From: Symbiodinium natans
Lineage: Eukaryota > Sar > Dinophyceae > Suessiales > Symbiodiniaceae
Length of the DNA stretch: 64,000 bases
Direction of reading: 5' to 3'
NCBI GenBank assembly: GCA_905221605.1
Contig: CAJNDS010002306.1
Location: 242,501 to 306,500, forward strand
The first letter of the stretch is position 1. Every line of letters begins with the position of its first letter. The position numbers and the translations under genes are program-made. Of the stretch, positions 1 through 10,176 are shown in pieces. Under the pieces are notes generated by a model that saw only the letters and a program-made list of their open reading frames with translations, searched no databases and had not been told where the DNA came from.

Positions 1-46
1 TATTGCACTCGGCCACCCCACCCGCCCCTTCCGCACACGCTGCTGA

Positions 47-172
47 CAATGTCTGCGCGATGGAGCCAAGACTTCCAAGTGCCCGTCATGCAAGGCTCAT
101 GGGCCTAGTCTGCGGCTTCGCCACTATGGGCCTGGCGTTCCCTCAGGCCAGGACATCCTTTTCCCCTTTTAG
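47..172 (+). CDS. Candidate exon with a Cys-X2-Cys pair, function unknown
   Basis: An open segment follows the stop at 44-46 and runs to TAG at 170-172. Its roughly 41 residues are mixed and not low-complexity, and include a CPSC pair that could be half of a small zinc-binding knuckle. There is no in-frame start codon near its 5' end, so if real it is an internal exon. Another frame over the same bases is also open, so the assignment is weak. Nothing identifies a family. Confidence 0.18.
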   Translation, partial: QCLRDGAKTSKCPSCKAHGPSLRLRHYGPGVPSGQDILFPF

Positions 173-350
173 CGAAAAACTCTCTCGTGGGAGCTTGAGC
201 GCAGGGGCAAGAGGATCTGTGAACGTGCTGATGCTGTGGAAGTAGTGTTTGTGGTTACTGTATATGGCCATAGAAGAATCGCCTGTGGCTCTAGCAGTCG
301 TGATACAGTTGTGAGCGTTCACTCGGAGTTCTTCGAAGTGGGTTCTTTTC

Positions 351-449
351 ATGGGGGATTCGGAGTCCAATGAGACAGTGGCAGTGACTTGTAAAGGGGC
401 CCTCATTCCGAACCTTGGACCTCCAAGGTGTCGAAGCTTCTTCAAATGA
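351..449 (+). CDS. Candidate short ORF or first exon, unknown
   Basis: An ATG at 351 opens a 32-codon frame ending in TGA at 447-449, beginning MGDSESNETVAVTC. Composition is mixed and acidic at the N-terminus. Just upstream, an open stretch at 246-292 ends at a GTGAGC sequence that would serve as a splice donor. A minus-strand frame of 142 codons also covers 143-571, so strand choice is uncertain. No family recognised. Confidence 0.18.
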   Translation: MGDSESNETVAVTCKGALIPNLGPPRCRSFFK

Positions 450-589
450 CGCCTAAGGCAGGCAGAGTTGTTCAACGCTGAGGGGGTTCCTTCAACGCGC
501 GCTTTGCCGGATGCTGGGAAGCTTAGGGCGTTGGGCACGCGGTTGATCTGTAATCTGGAATGCTGATGCACACCATTTTTGGTGCACAG

Positions 590-777
590 GCCGTTTTGTC
601 CTCAACGGTCATCGCAGCCGCTCGGCACTTGCAAGGCCGACATTTGTTCATGCGACGATCTAGAATAGTCGATATTAGGGGTACTTTATTGGGGTCCTTA
701 CTATACGGGGATCCTACTATTGTGGGGTCTTCAAGAGACAGTCTGGGCGAGCCGACGAGGTTGCTCTAGGAAGCTAG
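590..777 (+). CDS. Candidate two-exon segment interrupted by a MITE-like element
   Basis: A pyrimidine-containing acceptor ending in CAG at 587-589 precedes an open segment (590-667) that ends in phase 0 at a GT. The sequence from 668 to 735 is a short copy of the dispersed element family and ends in CAAG. Reading resumes in phase 0 at 736 and stops at TAG 775-777. Taken alone the peptide is unremarkable. The point of interest is that removing the element leaves an open frame. No family recognised. Confidence 0.25.
668..735 (+). repeat. Dispersed MITE-like element, copy A (short)
   Basis: Shares the core GGGGTACTTTATTGGGGTCC and a following GGGGATCCTACTATT block with the copies near 8393, 19949 and 58472. 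The left end is shortened to GTCGATATTAGGGG and the right inverted end is missing or degenerate. It is in the same orientation as the copies at 8393, 19949 and 58472. Confidence 0.75.
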
Positions 778-1551
778 ATTGTTTTGAACCCCTGGCTTCA
801 CAGCTCGGCAGGGCTTGCCCGCACTTACCCTCTGCTCCCCTTCTGACCTCCAATCTTATCGATGCTCGGCATTCCCATAACTTCCTTCCCTTATTATCAC
901 ATTCTCATGTTCCTTCATTCTCATACTGACATGAGCATCATGTTGCCTTTGTTCCGCCCTCTCAGAACAATGTGAACTTCATGCCCCATAAAGGGTGACC
1001 CAGAACTTTGTAGCTGTGTGTTGACCTCACTCACGGGTCTCCTGCAACCCCCTACAGAGCAGGGGTTTGATCGCAACACCGGCCATGAGATGATTTCTTT
1101 CATGTCCTTCGAAATCTCAGGCTGTGCTGCCTGCTGTCGTCTCGGGCTCAGGGGCTTTCAGGGCCGGCTGTGTGGAAGACTAGTCCGTCCTCGGGGCTGT
1201 TGCATGAAGAAGTCAAAATGCGAAATCCCGAAAATACCTTGGGCACTGGGTGATCAACTTAATCTCAAGTCGATGGACCTGCAACTTGGACCGGCAGTTC
1301 CAAACCGACACAGTGCCCTATTCCCTGGGCAGGCAAAAGCCCGCCGAGCCCCCGAAACCCCAAACTGGACATCCCGACTAGACCCGGTTGTCCCCTAGAC
1401 CCTTACAAGCAATCGAGACCAAGAAGCCCTAAACCAAACTAAGCCCTGAACCCAAGATCTCCACCGTATCCCAGGTTACCCCCAAGGACTTGCTCCGCCT
1501 GTCAGGGCCTGATGCCCCGGACCCAGCATGCCAGCAGGGCTTTTCTTTGGG

Positions 1552-1610
1552 GGGTTTAGGGTTTTGGGTTTAGGGTTTCGGGTTTCGGGTTTAGGGTTCC
1601 GGGTTAGGGA
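1552..1610 (+). repeat. Degenerate telomere-type array (TTTAGGG/TTTCGGG)
   Basis: Six to eight heptamers of TTTAGGG mixed with TTTCGGG and irregular units. G-rich strand on +. Confidence 0.8.
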
Positions 1611-1899
1611 GCGGAACCAGCACGACGGCACAAAGGACGAAGCCAAGACACTGGTCGAGCTTAGGGTTTAGTCCATGACAAAGAAATGCATACGGGCGTC
1701 AAGGCAGCAACGACAACGGGCAGGCAAACCGTGGACCACCGCGTTTCGTAGAGGAAGTGCCGAGCACCGCAGGGGTGCATTGCAATGCATCCCCTGTGGT
1801 CTGTTAGAAAGCGCCACCACGAAGAAGTTGTGAGGGTTTTTCACCGCGGATGTAAAAGGCGCCGTCGTGAAGGAGGAAAGGGCGAACGCTCGCAAGTCC

Positions 1900-2165
1900 T
1901 CTCAAGCTCTACAATCCTAAACCCCACACCCTACAACAACATGATGTAGTGTAATGACAGAACAATCATGATATAACAATAGAACAAAGTTATGCAGCAG
2001 AAATAACAAAATAGTATAGTGATACACTTCAATGATAGACTAAAATAGTATGATCAGCAACAGCAGTCAAATAATTCAGCAATAGCATAACATTGTACAT
2101 GTAGAGTTCTAGTGTAATATGAAAGTATGATAACGTAGTAATGTAATAATACAATAGTATATCAA
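1900..2165. other. AT-rich segment without recognisable genes
   Basis: About 260 bp of A/T-rich sequence with scattered ATAGTA and AATGATA words, contrasting with the surrounding balanced composition. No open frame of note on either strand. Confidence 0.5.
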
Positions 2166-2281
2166 CATAAGAACTTGATTCTGAAGTGCAGGCCTTGGCC
2201 GGCTGGGCCACTGCGGCAGCCACCTGCAACTGGGCCTGAGTCAACAACAGGGTTTTGGGTTTTTTGGGGTGTGCTACGTTA

Positions 2282-2818
2282 CTATGTCACTATGTGGTCA
2301 GTTGATGGGTATTCCCCAGTTCTAAGGGTCCGTGCTGTAAACAAAGACTCCAACAGGGTCAAATTGGTCAGAAACCCAACCTTGGGGAGCGGTTTGGTCG
2401 GCTTAACTTCGGGAGTTCGGGTGAGGACGGCAGCACCAAGTTGAACTGCAGGATTACCGTGTTTCGACATGAGTATACTATTGGCACCGGTACGGCAAAA
2501 GCTCGTGCTCTTGCATGCTCTTTGGCAGTTTGGGGCCGGGGGGTGGTGACGTGAGTCTGCCACCCCTTCGGTGCTTGGGCTTTGGGGCGTCAGTTTGTCC
2601 TGCTTCCTGAGCTGATCCCACCGCCTAGCAGTGTGCAGCATACCCACCTTCGAAATGAACAGTCCACAGGCTTTCTTTGCTTCTGTCGAAAAAGGATTGA
2701 AGCAAGGACTCTTTTTATGTCTGCTGGATGCCAAGGCACTACCGACCCCACGAAGGGCTTTGGCCGCCTGGCAGACAACGTCATGTGGAGATACTTTCTG
2801 TGAGAACACATCCTGCAT
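2282..2818 (-). CDS. Candidate 178-codon ORF, unknown
   Basis: An ATG-started frame on the minus strand, 178 residues, mixed and basic, with no low-complexity run. It begins MQDVFSQKVSPHDVVC and has no recognisable domain, signal peptide or membrane segment. Frames of similar quality exist on the plus strand (for example 2631-2909), so the strand call is uncertain. An ORF of this size is expected by chance a few times in a window this long, so it is a candidate only. Confidence 0.25.
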   Translation of the reverse strand: MQDVFSQKVSPHDVVCQAAKALRGVGSALASSRHKKSPCFNPFSTEAKKACGLFISKVGMLHTARRWDQLRKQDKLTPQSPSTEGVADSRHHPPAPNCQRACKSTSFCRTGANSILMSKHGNPAVQLGAAVLTRTPEVKPTKPLPKVGFLTNLTLLESLFTARTLRTGEYPSTDHIVT

Positions 2819-2938
2819 GCGAGCCTTTCTGTTATTCTCTTCGTTTTTGGGGGAGTGGCTTGGGATATGGGCTTGGGTGGGCCTAGGGGTTTCGGGACTC
2901 AGGGCTTAGCAGTAAGTCATCAAAGATCAGCGGAAGGT

Positions 2939-2951
2939 CCCCCCCCCCCCC
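2939..2951 (+). repeat. Poly-C run (13 C)
   Basis: Uninterrupted run of 13 C. One of several long C or G homopolymers in the window. Confidence 0.9.
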
Positions 2952-3517
2952 TTCCGCCCGAAGCATCAGCCGGAGCCATAGAGATGTTTAACGAGGCAGG
3001 AGGTCCGTGTCCATGGTTCGCACAGGTATCGGCCTTGTGGTCTATACCGCGCTCTTCCCCGTGCGCCGCCTGTTCCCCAAGAAGTCACCCTGAGACGCCG
3101 TGCCTCACGGACTTTCCCGTGTGCGCCGGCGGTTCCCAAAGATGGCCCCTGACGTGCCGCGAGAAGAAACGGGGACAAAAAGCCTTCTTTCGGGCACTAC
3201 AAGTGCTCGAAACCTCCTGAAGGTCCTGAAAGCCTCTAGGCAAGCCTCGAAGCTCCCTATGGTGCCAGAAGCAGCTGGACAAGCATGCCATGAAGATCGA
3301 TGCAGCTCACAAAGCTGTGACTGGGCCGAATCGTGGAATTAGCCCTCCCCCGTTGAATCCTTCACAGATGGAAGCGGGTCTCAGTCTTGTCCTTCTATGA
3401 TACGCCAGGCTTGGGGTTAGTTTCCTTTGGAGCACGAAACCAAGATAAGAGCCCCGCTACGCTCTTTTCGGTAGCGCTGGACGAGACTCAGATTCACCGC
3501 GCCTATCATGCCACGAG

Positions 3518-3733
3518 GTGGAGTTGGTGGTGAAAAAGTGGCTTCTGGGAGATACTGCTGGCCTCAAGAACCAGGTCTACCATGTGCCGACCTCAGTTGC
3601 CGCGTGCCCCTCGTCAGAACGTGGCTCTCTGCCTGGCATGAGCGGAGCCGATGCGCATTGTTGCGTCGGTCTGCACAGACTCCACGACGTTGCTGGCAAC
3701 ATCTGGCGCATCCAATTAGATGCATGTAGCTGA
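3518..3733 (+). CDS. Candidate terminal exon, unknown
   Basis: An open frame runs from before the ATG at 3518 to TGA at 3731-3733. The peptide is mixed (MELVVKKWLLGDTAGL at its start) and ends IWRIQLDACS. The same frame is open upstream to about 3460, so the ATG may be internal. No domain is recognised. A minus-strand frame of 157 codons (3716-4189) begins just beyond it. Neither has independent support beyond openness and composition. Confidence 0.25.
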   Translation: MELVVKKWLLGDTAGLKNQVYHVPTSVAACPSSERGSLPGMSGADAHCCVGLHRLHDVAGNIWRIQLDACS

Positions 3734-4347
3734 GTCTGGTCTCGCAAAGATGCTTAAGGTGTGGTCCAAGTGGAGCCTCCGCAAGGCTGAGGCCAATGGG
3801 AGTCCAGGGTGCTGCTGAGAACCCATGCTAAAGGCTTTATGGTAATACCGATCTGAGCATCCCCAGCACTTCTCACGCACACACTGAAGAAGGACTGCAG
3901 GGACCAATGTTTGAAGCTTTGAGCCCTGCAGTCGGAGAAGAAGCTGAATGCGGTCCACATGTCGCTGGCGAAATGGGTCGCCTGGAGAATGGTAGTCTTG
4001 GAGTCGGCTCGGTAGATTAGAGTATTTATCGCTTTCCCTTGACAGCTGGCAAGATCTGGCAAGGTCTATTCTAACACCATCTTCTGACTCCAGGGCTTCG
4101 GGTTGTTTATTTGCTTCTTCTGAGGCTCGTGGCGACGCGAAGGGTGTCTGCTTCCCAGGATGCTGTGCAGTGGTAAACGGAGTCTGCAAGCATGCTTGGT
4201 CTGAGACTTACATGTAAAGCAGCTGCACATCTGTCGAGTAGCCGGTGTCCAAAGTTTGGGTGCTTTCAGGACACCAGCCCGGAAACTGTCATCCTTGCAG
4301 GGATTAGGACGGTCATGGGCTTCAGGCACAAGTGTTCACACGCTCAG

Positions 4348-4436
4348 GTGATGCAGACAGTCTTCCTCAACTGGAAGCAGGATGCAATGGCCGCAGCTAG
4401 CGAGAGGAGCAAGGAGGCATCGTGGGCATCCTTGTG
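4348..4436 (+). CDS. Candidate exon with helical, coiled-coil-like peptide
   Basis: Preceded by GCTCAG and open in phase 0 from 4348 to TGA 4435-4437. The peptide contains FLNWKQDAMAAASERSKEA, strongly helical. A GTGAGC donor overlaps the stop (4434-4439). A second helical segment follows at 4491 after CCACAG and contains MQEALLREQQKLDEYMAAW. The two could belong to one coiled-coil protein, but the phases do not match if the GTGAGC donor is used, so the junction is unresolved. Confidence 0.3.
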
Positions 4437-4490
4437 AGCTTCGCACCAGTAAGTGTTCACAGTTTAGGAGGCAGTGCCTGGTATCCACAG

Positions 4491-4588
4491 AAGGATGCTC
4501 TATTTCCCAAGATGCAGGAAGCACTCCTCAGGGAGCAGCAGAAGCTGGACGAATACATGGCAGCTTGGCGCTGCACGAAGCATCACAT
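4491..4588 (+). CDS. Candidate exon, coiled-coil-like
   Basis: Follows an acceptor-like CCACAG and reads in phase 0 with a heptad-like pattern rich in Q, E, K and L. It may end at the GT at 4589. It lies 50-60 bp after the helical segment at 4348-4436. Helical content and the lack of an in-frame stop are the only evidence. No family assigned. Confidence 0.3.
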
Positions 4589-5159
4589 GTCCCGCCCAAG
4601 TCAGCCTCTTCACTTCCCAGGCTGCCGAGCGCGAGCGCTGAGGGCTTAGCTTCTGCAGACACGCGAGTCGTTCTCTAAATTGGGGTCCCTTTGTGGGTGC
4701 GTATTGCAAGGGTGCCGTGCCATGTATGGGACCCCTTCAAAAGGAACTAAGCCAGACTTAGAGAACTACCCACATGCCCGTTCAGCTTTGGTTACACGGT
4801 TACCTTCTGGCCTTCTGATCGGAGGTTTTGCTACAGGTGGAGGAAGCATGAATGTTGCTTGTCGAGGCTACGAAAGCGAGCTGGCAAAGCACAAGAGCGA
4901 GGTGTTGGTGCATTGATGCTTCCGCCAGCTCCTTCGCATCGTAGCCACTGCAGCCTGTGTTCAGAAGCCGAGTTCTTGTCGAGCCCCGGCTCCAACAGTC
5001 AATTGGATCATGGCCCATGGCTGCAACTTGAAGACTTTACCTGCAACAAGCAACAGTGGATCACTGGGCGGCTGCAAAAACGGAGCTGCCCAAGCAGGAG
5101 CCATGAAGGACGCGAATCAGACTGTGGCCCATAGACGAATGCCTATAGGCACCTTTAAC

Positions 5160-5348
5160 TTACTGGCTCCTGCTAGGGAATGAGGGATTTCGGTACCCTG
5201 TAGAGTCCCCTAAAGGAGCCCTCACCTTCTCTTCTTCACCCTTCACTAAGAGCTCGTAAGCAGAAGCCTTAGACTTCTGCAGCTCCGTCTCCCGCGAAGC
5301 GCCATGAAGTGTCACTGGCTGCTGGCTGCGAGCTTCCTTCTTGGACAT
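5160..5348 (-). CDS. Candidate first exon, unknown
   Basis: A minus-strand ATG (5346-5348) opens a charged peptide beginning MSKKEARSQQPVTLHG. After a GEEEK segment there is a GTGAGG sequence (minus strand, complement of about 5220-5225) that would make a good splice donor, so the coding part may be 5226-5348 only. The remainder to 5160 would then be intron. Function unknown. Confidence 0.25.
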   Translation of the reverse strand: MSKKEARSQQPVTLHGASRETELQKSKASAYELLVKGEEEKVRAPLGDSTGYRNPSFPSRSQ

Positions 5349-5467
5349 GGCCAGGCTCGACAGTCTTCAGCAAAGGTACTTAAAGTACCCAAATGGTGAC
5401 GCTCCGCAATTGCATCCGAAGAACAGGTCGCTGAGGAGGTTCGGGAAGGGGGGTTTCTCAATGACAA

Positions 5468-5719
5468 GTGGGTGGCACGGGGGCCGCCGTAGATCATAAG
5501 GGAATTGTCCTAGTGGAACAAAACCACTCGTCCTCGGCTCTGGCCCCCTTCACAAGATTTCTGCCCCGGATGTCCAAGCGCCACTTGCAGGAGCCACAGG
5601 TAGACAAGTTCTTCTACCGCCAGGCTGAGCAGGGGCATGGGTGGTTTGGGATCCCTCTCAAGCCTCGGAATTGCGTTGAATGGACTGTATATGTAAAACA
5701 TGTAGGAATACAAATATAA
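5468..5719 (+). CDS. Candidate ORF, unknown
   Basis: An 83-codon open frame. The C-terminal half (after MSKRHLQEPQVDKFFYRQ) has a mixed, globular-looking composition with several aromatic residues, and ends just before an AT-rich microsatellite zone. A minus-strand frame of 105 codons covers the same bases. No domain recognised. Confidence 0.22.
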   Translation: MGGTGAAVDHKGIVLVEQNHSSSALAPFTRFLPRMSKRHLQEPQVDKFFYRQAEQGHGWFGIPLKPRNCVEWTVYVKHVGIQI

Positions 5720-5808
5720 TGGGTAATAAATATACATATGCATAAGCATATCATATACATATGCATAGACATAGACATCTACATACATGCAACGTCCACC
5801 CCTCAATC

Positions 5809-5831
5809 GTGAATGTTGGCCCAACATTCAC
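5809..5831. repeat. 11-bp inverted repeat with 1-bp spacer
   Basis: GTGAATGTTGG (5809-5819), one C, then its exact reverse complement (5821-5831). CACCCCTCAA is directly repeated on either side. Confidence 0.85.
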
Positions 5832-6249
5832 CCCTCAAGCACTGATGGGCACATTGGGCGTGACACACTGCACGTGGGAAGGAATGCGCGTGGGTGCAGG
5901 ACGCGCCAGGCGCGCGAGTGCGCACAGAACGCGCGCACGCCGAGCATGTGTGCATGGCACCGCAACCCTCTTGATTCACGGGATTGCTGTCACGTATATG
6001 TTTGCAATGTACTGACCAAGATCGGAATCTTCTTTGGCTTCCAACTCCCATCTGTTAGCAGGGTGAACATATCCATTCCAAGTCCTCGCCAGGAGCGGCC
6101 TCTGTCATTCCCGTATATTTGAGCCCTTTGAAGTCTAGGGCTTTATCTGGTGGGGTAAAGCCAGTATGCGCTGTAGTCGGCGAACACACCATTCCTTTCT
6201 TAACTGTTTGGGGTCTTCGCTGGTGCAATAGGCAAACAAATATACACGA

Positions 6250-6251
6250 CA

Positions 6252-6285
<34 letters not shown>

Positions 6286-6317
6286 CATATATATATATGT
6301 ATATATATATATATATG
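6250..6317. repeat. (TA)n / TATG microsatellite
   Basis: Interrupted TA dinucleotide array with TATG and TACA interruptions. The motif GGAGTGACCACATA follows directly; it resembles the ends of the composite island at 48807-51487. Confidence 0.95.
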
Positions 6318-6393
6318 TATAAGGAGTGACCACATAATGCTAGTTATGCAAAATTTGCAGTATCTTGTATGATAGCATAAATATGTTCATAAA

Positions 6394-6396
<3 letters not shown>

Positions 6397-6424
<28 letters not shown>

Positions 6425-6456
6425 CTGCATATATATATATATATATATATGAATAT
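6397..6456. repeat. (CT)n then (TA)n microsatellite
   Basis: Short CT run followed by two TA blocks separated by CTGCATA. Confidence 0.95.
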
Positions 6457-6491
6457 CTATTTCATTTACTCCTTGATCTCGGTCAAGGGTC

Positions 6492-7250
6492 TTGCGGCCT
6501 GTGGGGCGACGAGCGGTTGCAACGGAGCAGCTCAAGCCCCCCCCCCCCAAACAAAAAAATTACAAAAACAGAAATGGAGAAGCCTGCAGATGTCCAAACA
6601 AGGCTTACGCCGCAGCGCGGAGCGAACCTTTGGCTCAGAGCTTTGAAAGAGTTTGGGGAAGTTTCGGAGATCTCCGAAGACGTAGGAGTTTGATGTTCGA
6701 GGTGGAGGACGCTCAGGTTGAAGGTTGACGCCTGAAACGGACCGACTCCCCGGCCCGAGGACTACTACCTGCGGCGGGCTTACGCGTTTAAAGATGACGC
6801 GGACACGTGCCTGCAATTCTTGGAAGTGGCTGTGGAGATCAGCCCAGAGAACAGCTCCGCTCTTCGGCTAATAGATGGCCAGGCTTTTAAGCAGTGGCAA
6901 ATCATTGGGTCCCTGTCATGATACGACGTTACTCGATACGACCCTTGTAAGGGTCAGCCATAAATTAGGTATGTGACATATGTTGATGACTTGGGGTTTC
7001 ACTGTGTCTTTGCTTGCAGGGTCTGTACAAGTTTGGGCTTTGGCGTTTACCTTCGGCGCAGGTACTCTTTTGAGGCACGTGGGCTCTGCATGGTCTGAAT
7101 TCAGTCTGCCCCGCAGCAATGAAAGCGTTTGTTGCCCAGGTCGTCTCCAGAGCACAGACGATGCCATGCAAATTCCAAGCCCGGGCTCCCAGATCCAAAG
7201 CCAGACGGACTTGCACTGAGCCAGGCATGCAGAAATTCAAATCCGCATGA
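6492..7250 (+). CDS. Candidate multi-exon gene segment, unknown
   Basis: Four open pieces lie in order. The first ends about 6728 (peptide FEVEDAQVEG at its end). The second, 6737-6921, contains YYLRRAYAFKDDADTCLQFL and EVAVEISPENSSALRL, a helical pattern loosely like a TPR-type repeat. The third, 7020-7061, is bounded by TTGCTTGCAG and GTACTC. The fourth, 7117 to 7219 or 7250, follows CTGCCCCGCAG. If the second ends at 6908 before a GT, phases match through exons three and four to a stop at 7217-7219. An alternative frame runs to 7250. The exact structure is unresolved and no family is assigned. Confidence 0.33.
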
Positions 7251-7659
7251 TGCCACCTGAACCCCACACCTGAACACTGAAGCCTCAACCCTAAACAAGC
7301 GAGACGTGCTGGGGTATGGGACCTCTTGTCAGCAAGGAGCTTCTGCTACCCCCAGCCAGCACGGACGAGTTGGCGATTGGCGCCATGGTGGGATCTGGGA
7401 TTCTGTTGATCTGGTTTCTGGCTTAGAGTGATAGAGAGACGGTCAGAAGGGAGCACCAGTCGTGGAACCCACTACCCTCGACCCCAAACCCTAAACCCAA
7501 ACTCACAAGGTCACCATAAACAGCTTTTCAGGACCCGTAAGGCGCTGGGCTGAGCATCCCTGGCCTCGTTGCACTGCGCCCGCAGATGCCAAGGCCGGGC
7601 AAGGTAGGGCCTTAGGAGTTTATTCCCCACCCTCGGTGTGGGGTTGTTAGATTTTAAAT

Positions 7660-7722
7660 TCAACTCTTCTCCTCGCCCGGGACTCTTCTCCTCGCCTGGA
7701 ACTCTTCTCCTCGCCCGGTCTA
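7660..7722 (+). repeat. 19-bp minisatellite, about three copies
   Basis: Tandem units of the form ACTCTTCTCCTCGCCCGGG with single-base differences, immediately upstream of a second, 26-bp minisatellite. Confidence 0.85.
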
Positions 7723-7734
7723 CTCCTCGCTCAT

Positions 7735-7912
7735 CCCTGGAGTGCCCAACCCCAAAGTGTCCCTGGAGTGCCCAACCCTAGAGTGTCCCTGGAGTGCCCT
7801 CTCCCTGGAGTGGCCCAGAGTCTGCCTGGAGTGCCCAACCCCGGAGTGCCCAGCCCCAAAGTCTCCCTGGAGTGCCCATCCCCAGAGTCTCCCTGGAGTG
7901 CCCAACCCCAGA
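7735..7912 (+). repeat. 26-bp minisatellite, about seven units
   Basis: Tandem units TCCCTGGAGTGCCCAACCCC followed by AGAGTG or AAAGTG, with truncated and scrambled copies in the middle. It creates overlapping low-complexity ORFs on both strands, which are not treated as genes. Confidence 0.9.
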
Positions 7913-8392
7913 GTATCTCTACCAAGAGAGGGTGGGGATGTTCGAAGTAAAATATTTTGGTTCTGGGAGTTGTTACAAATGCTTTCGGCCGTTTGGGCCT
8001 CGTGTTTTAAGGCTTTTTTTGGGGCTCTTCTTTAGGGTTCTCGGGAGTTTGGGGTGTTGAGAAACTTTTGGGGTCTGTGGCGAGAGGGCTTAGGTTTTCA
8101 GATCTTGGGGGTTTTGGGTTTCGACTTACAGTTTAGGGACCCTAGCATGCCCCCAAAATGATGGATTAAGAGTACCCTGGGCATCGGGGTTTAGTGTTTA
8201 GGGTTGGGGGTTTAGGTTTAGACAGTTCTTCACAACTCAAAGAGGGACAATGTTTCTCATTCTTTGGGTTGAGGGGTTGCGGTTTAGCTAGACTTTCCTG
8301 GTGGCTCGAGGTTTGATGCTTTTTTTGGGGCGGCTGTCTTGGGAATGTGCTGCCGCCCTGTTCTAAACCTCATGCCCTCTAGACTCTAGATG

Positions 8393-8506
8393 GGGGGTTT
8401 ACGATATTAATATTCAGGCTACCTCCTTGGGGTCCTTATAAATAAGGGGATCCGGTTATTCGGGGGTCTATTCTGGGGGTCTTTTTTCGTAAGCTCCCAG
8501 ATGATC
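8393..8506 (+). repeat. Dispersed MITE-like element, copy B
   Basis: Left end GGGGGGTTTACGATATTA. The right end, CGTAAGCTCCC, is its imperfect inverse complement. The core carries GGGGTCCTTATAAATAAG and GGGGATCC. AGATG flanks both ends. It is followed within about 30 bp by a pyrimidine-rich CAG (8531-8533), a short open segment (8541-8612), and a telomere-type array. Confidence 0.82.
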
Positions 8507-8540
8507 ACAGATGGTAGGGAGCTTCTCCTTCAGCGCCCAG

Positions 8541-8612
8541 GTGGTGCCGCTGTTTGGCACGCCCCTGGGATTCTTGCACCCTGGAGGCACCCAAAAGTCG
8601 AAAGAGCCCTAA
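8541..8612 (+). CDS. Candidate short exon between element copy B and a telomere-type array
   Basis: After the acceptor-like TTCTCCTTCAG and CGCCCAG, a frame beginning VVPLFGTPLGFLHPGG runs into the first heptamer at 8607, which supplies the stop TAA (8610-8612). It is too short to stand alone. It is listed because the order element, open segment, telomere-type array recurs at 12490-12790 and 19949-20272. Confidence 0.18.
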   Translation: MVPLFGTPLGFLHPGGTQKSKEP

Positions 8613-8795
8613 GCCCTAAGCCCCAAGCCCTAAACCCTAAACCCCAAACCCCAAACCCTAAACCCTAAACCCTAAACCCTAAACCCTAAACCCTAAACCC
8701 TAAACCCTAAACCCTAAACCTTAAACCCCTAAACCCTAAACCCCTAAACCCTAAACCCCTAAACCCTAAACCCCTAAACCCTAAACCCTAAACCC
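8607..8795 (-). repeat. Telomere-type array (CCCTAAA)n, 189 bp
   Basis: About 26 units with CCCTAAA on the + strand. The second half alternates CCCTAAA and CCCCTAAA, giving a 15-bp higher-order unit. Degenerate heptamers continue at 8865-8912 after a unique spacer. Confidence 0.97.
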
Positions 8796-8999
8796 AAGCC
8801 AAGGCACATTTCGGAGCTTGGGCTGCGAGACTGGCAGCCTCCTGGCTGTGTGTATCTTAGCCTTATAAACCCTAAACCCTAAATCCTAAGCCCGAAGCCC
8901 TAGACCCTGGACCCTACATAGTTTCCTTCCCTTGGCTTAAATAGGCCACGCAAAAACATAGCAGTATTCGGGCTAGTATGTTGGGGCTACGGTGTAAAG

Positions 9000-10095
9000 G
9001 TTGTACGAAATGTCCGGGGAGGGCACGAAATACGAAAATGGGGCATTACAGGTGGCATGAAGCTGATGTCGCCTGTTGAGGCGGCAACGGTTCTCGTCGG
9101 TATGGTGTAGGACCCAGGGATTACTTTTGAGTAGTGTCATGCAATCAGCTAGTTGTAAGTATGAGCGCTTGGGTTGGAGGGTGTGGACTTGAGGGACTTT
9201 CGGGGTCGCCGTCCAGCATTGGGTCGTGCCAGCCATGGGAAAGGGTAGTCCAGACATCAGGAAGACGCTGCAGCTCTTCGGCACGCTGGCGATGAAGAAG
9301 TTCACTGAGGCGTGTGCTGTACTGCCTCGTATTTTGAGGACCAGGATTTGATGAATGGACTGCACCGGTCGGCACGCGAGGACGAAGTTTGTTGGTTTCA
9401 AGCACCGTGGGCTTGCGTGCCTGCTGCAGGTCCAGCGCAAGAACAGGGAGGCCTTCGTCCATGTGAACAACCACTTCTTCCAGCATCAGGCAGCTTTGAG
9501 TCAAGAAGTAGTGCTGCACAAGTGCTCGATCAGGAAAATGTGTGTAGCATGTCGTCACGCCAAATGGAGCAGTCTTTACCATACCATAGGTGCAACATAT
9601 GTACCCGGGATACTCACAGACTACGTGCGAGCACGTCCATACACCTCTAGCTGATTGTGTCTGCTCTCAAAAGGGCTAGAATTAAATCTCAAGCGCCCTG
9701 GGTAGAACTTACCTAGTGGGCAGCTCGTTGCCTTTTCTGTAGCGTTACTTCGAATACAAGTAGCTGTAAAGGAATGTGCTGGCGACAAGGACAGGCGTCG
9801 CGATTTCTCAGGTGCTGGCGGGTGACGAAGCTGAGTGCCGGTTCTTTAGGGGGGTGCATTAGGGGGTTCGTAGGAGGGATGGGTTGAACACGGTTCCGTC
9901 CAGAATGCCATGGAGGGCCGTCGGTGCCGTGGAGGGTTCCATGGGGGTCCACAGTGGGTGTTAGGAGGTTCCCCGCCAAGAATCTACAGGGGCTGTACCG
10001 GGATGGGGTGCACGGGGGTTCCAGCACAATGCCTTAGAGGGGTCTGCAGGGATAAGAAGGAGGTGCCCGAAACGCCTAGGCCTGGGGGCTTCGAC
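9000..10095. other. Stretch without a supported gene
   Basis: Open frames exist on both strands (for example minus 9145-9582, 145 codons, and plus 9355-9654), but neither is distinguishable from chance and they contradict each other. No repeat was recognised before the CATA microsatellite. Confidence 0.4.
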
Positions 10096-10100
10096 GGACC

Positions 10101-10176
10101 TATACACATATACACACACATACATACACACACACATACATACATACATACATACATACATACATACATACATACA
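10101..10176 (+). repeat. (CATA)n/(CA)n microsatellite
   Basis: TACA and CATA tetramers with an internal CA stretch, then about eleven regular CATA units. Confidence 0.95.

Noticed and set aside
3716-4189. 157-codon minus-strand ORF
   Set aside because: The plus strand has an equally convincing open segment over 3880-4019 (containing GEEAECGPHVAGEMGRLENG). The two contradict each other and neither has splice or homology support.
6620-6640. Relic of the dinoflagellate spliced leader (CTTTGGCTCAGAG)
   Set aside because: Only about nine bases match the conserved TTTTGGCTCAAG end, and the rest of the leader is absent.
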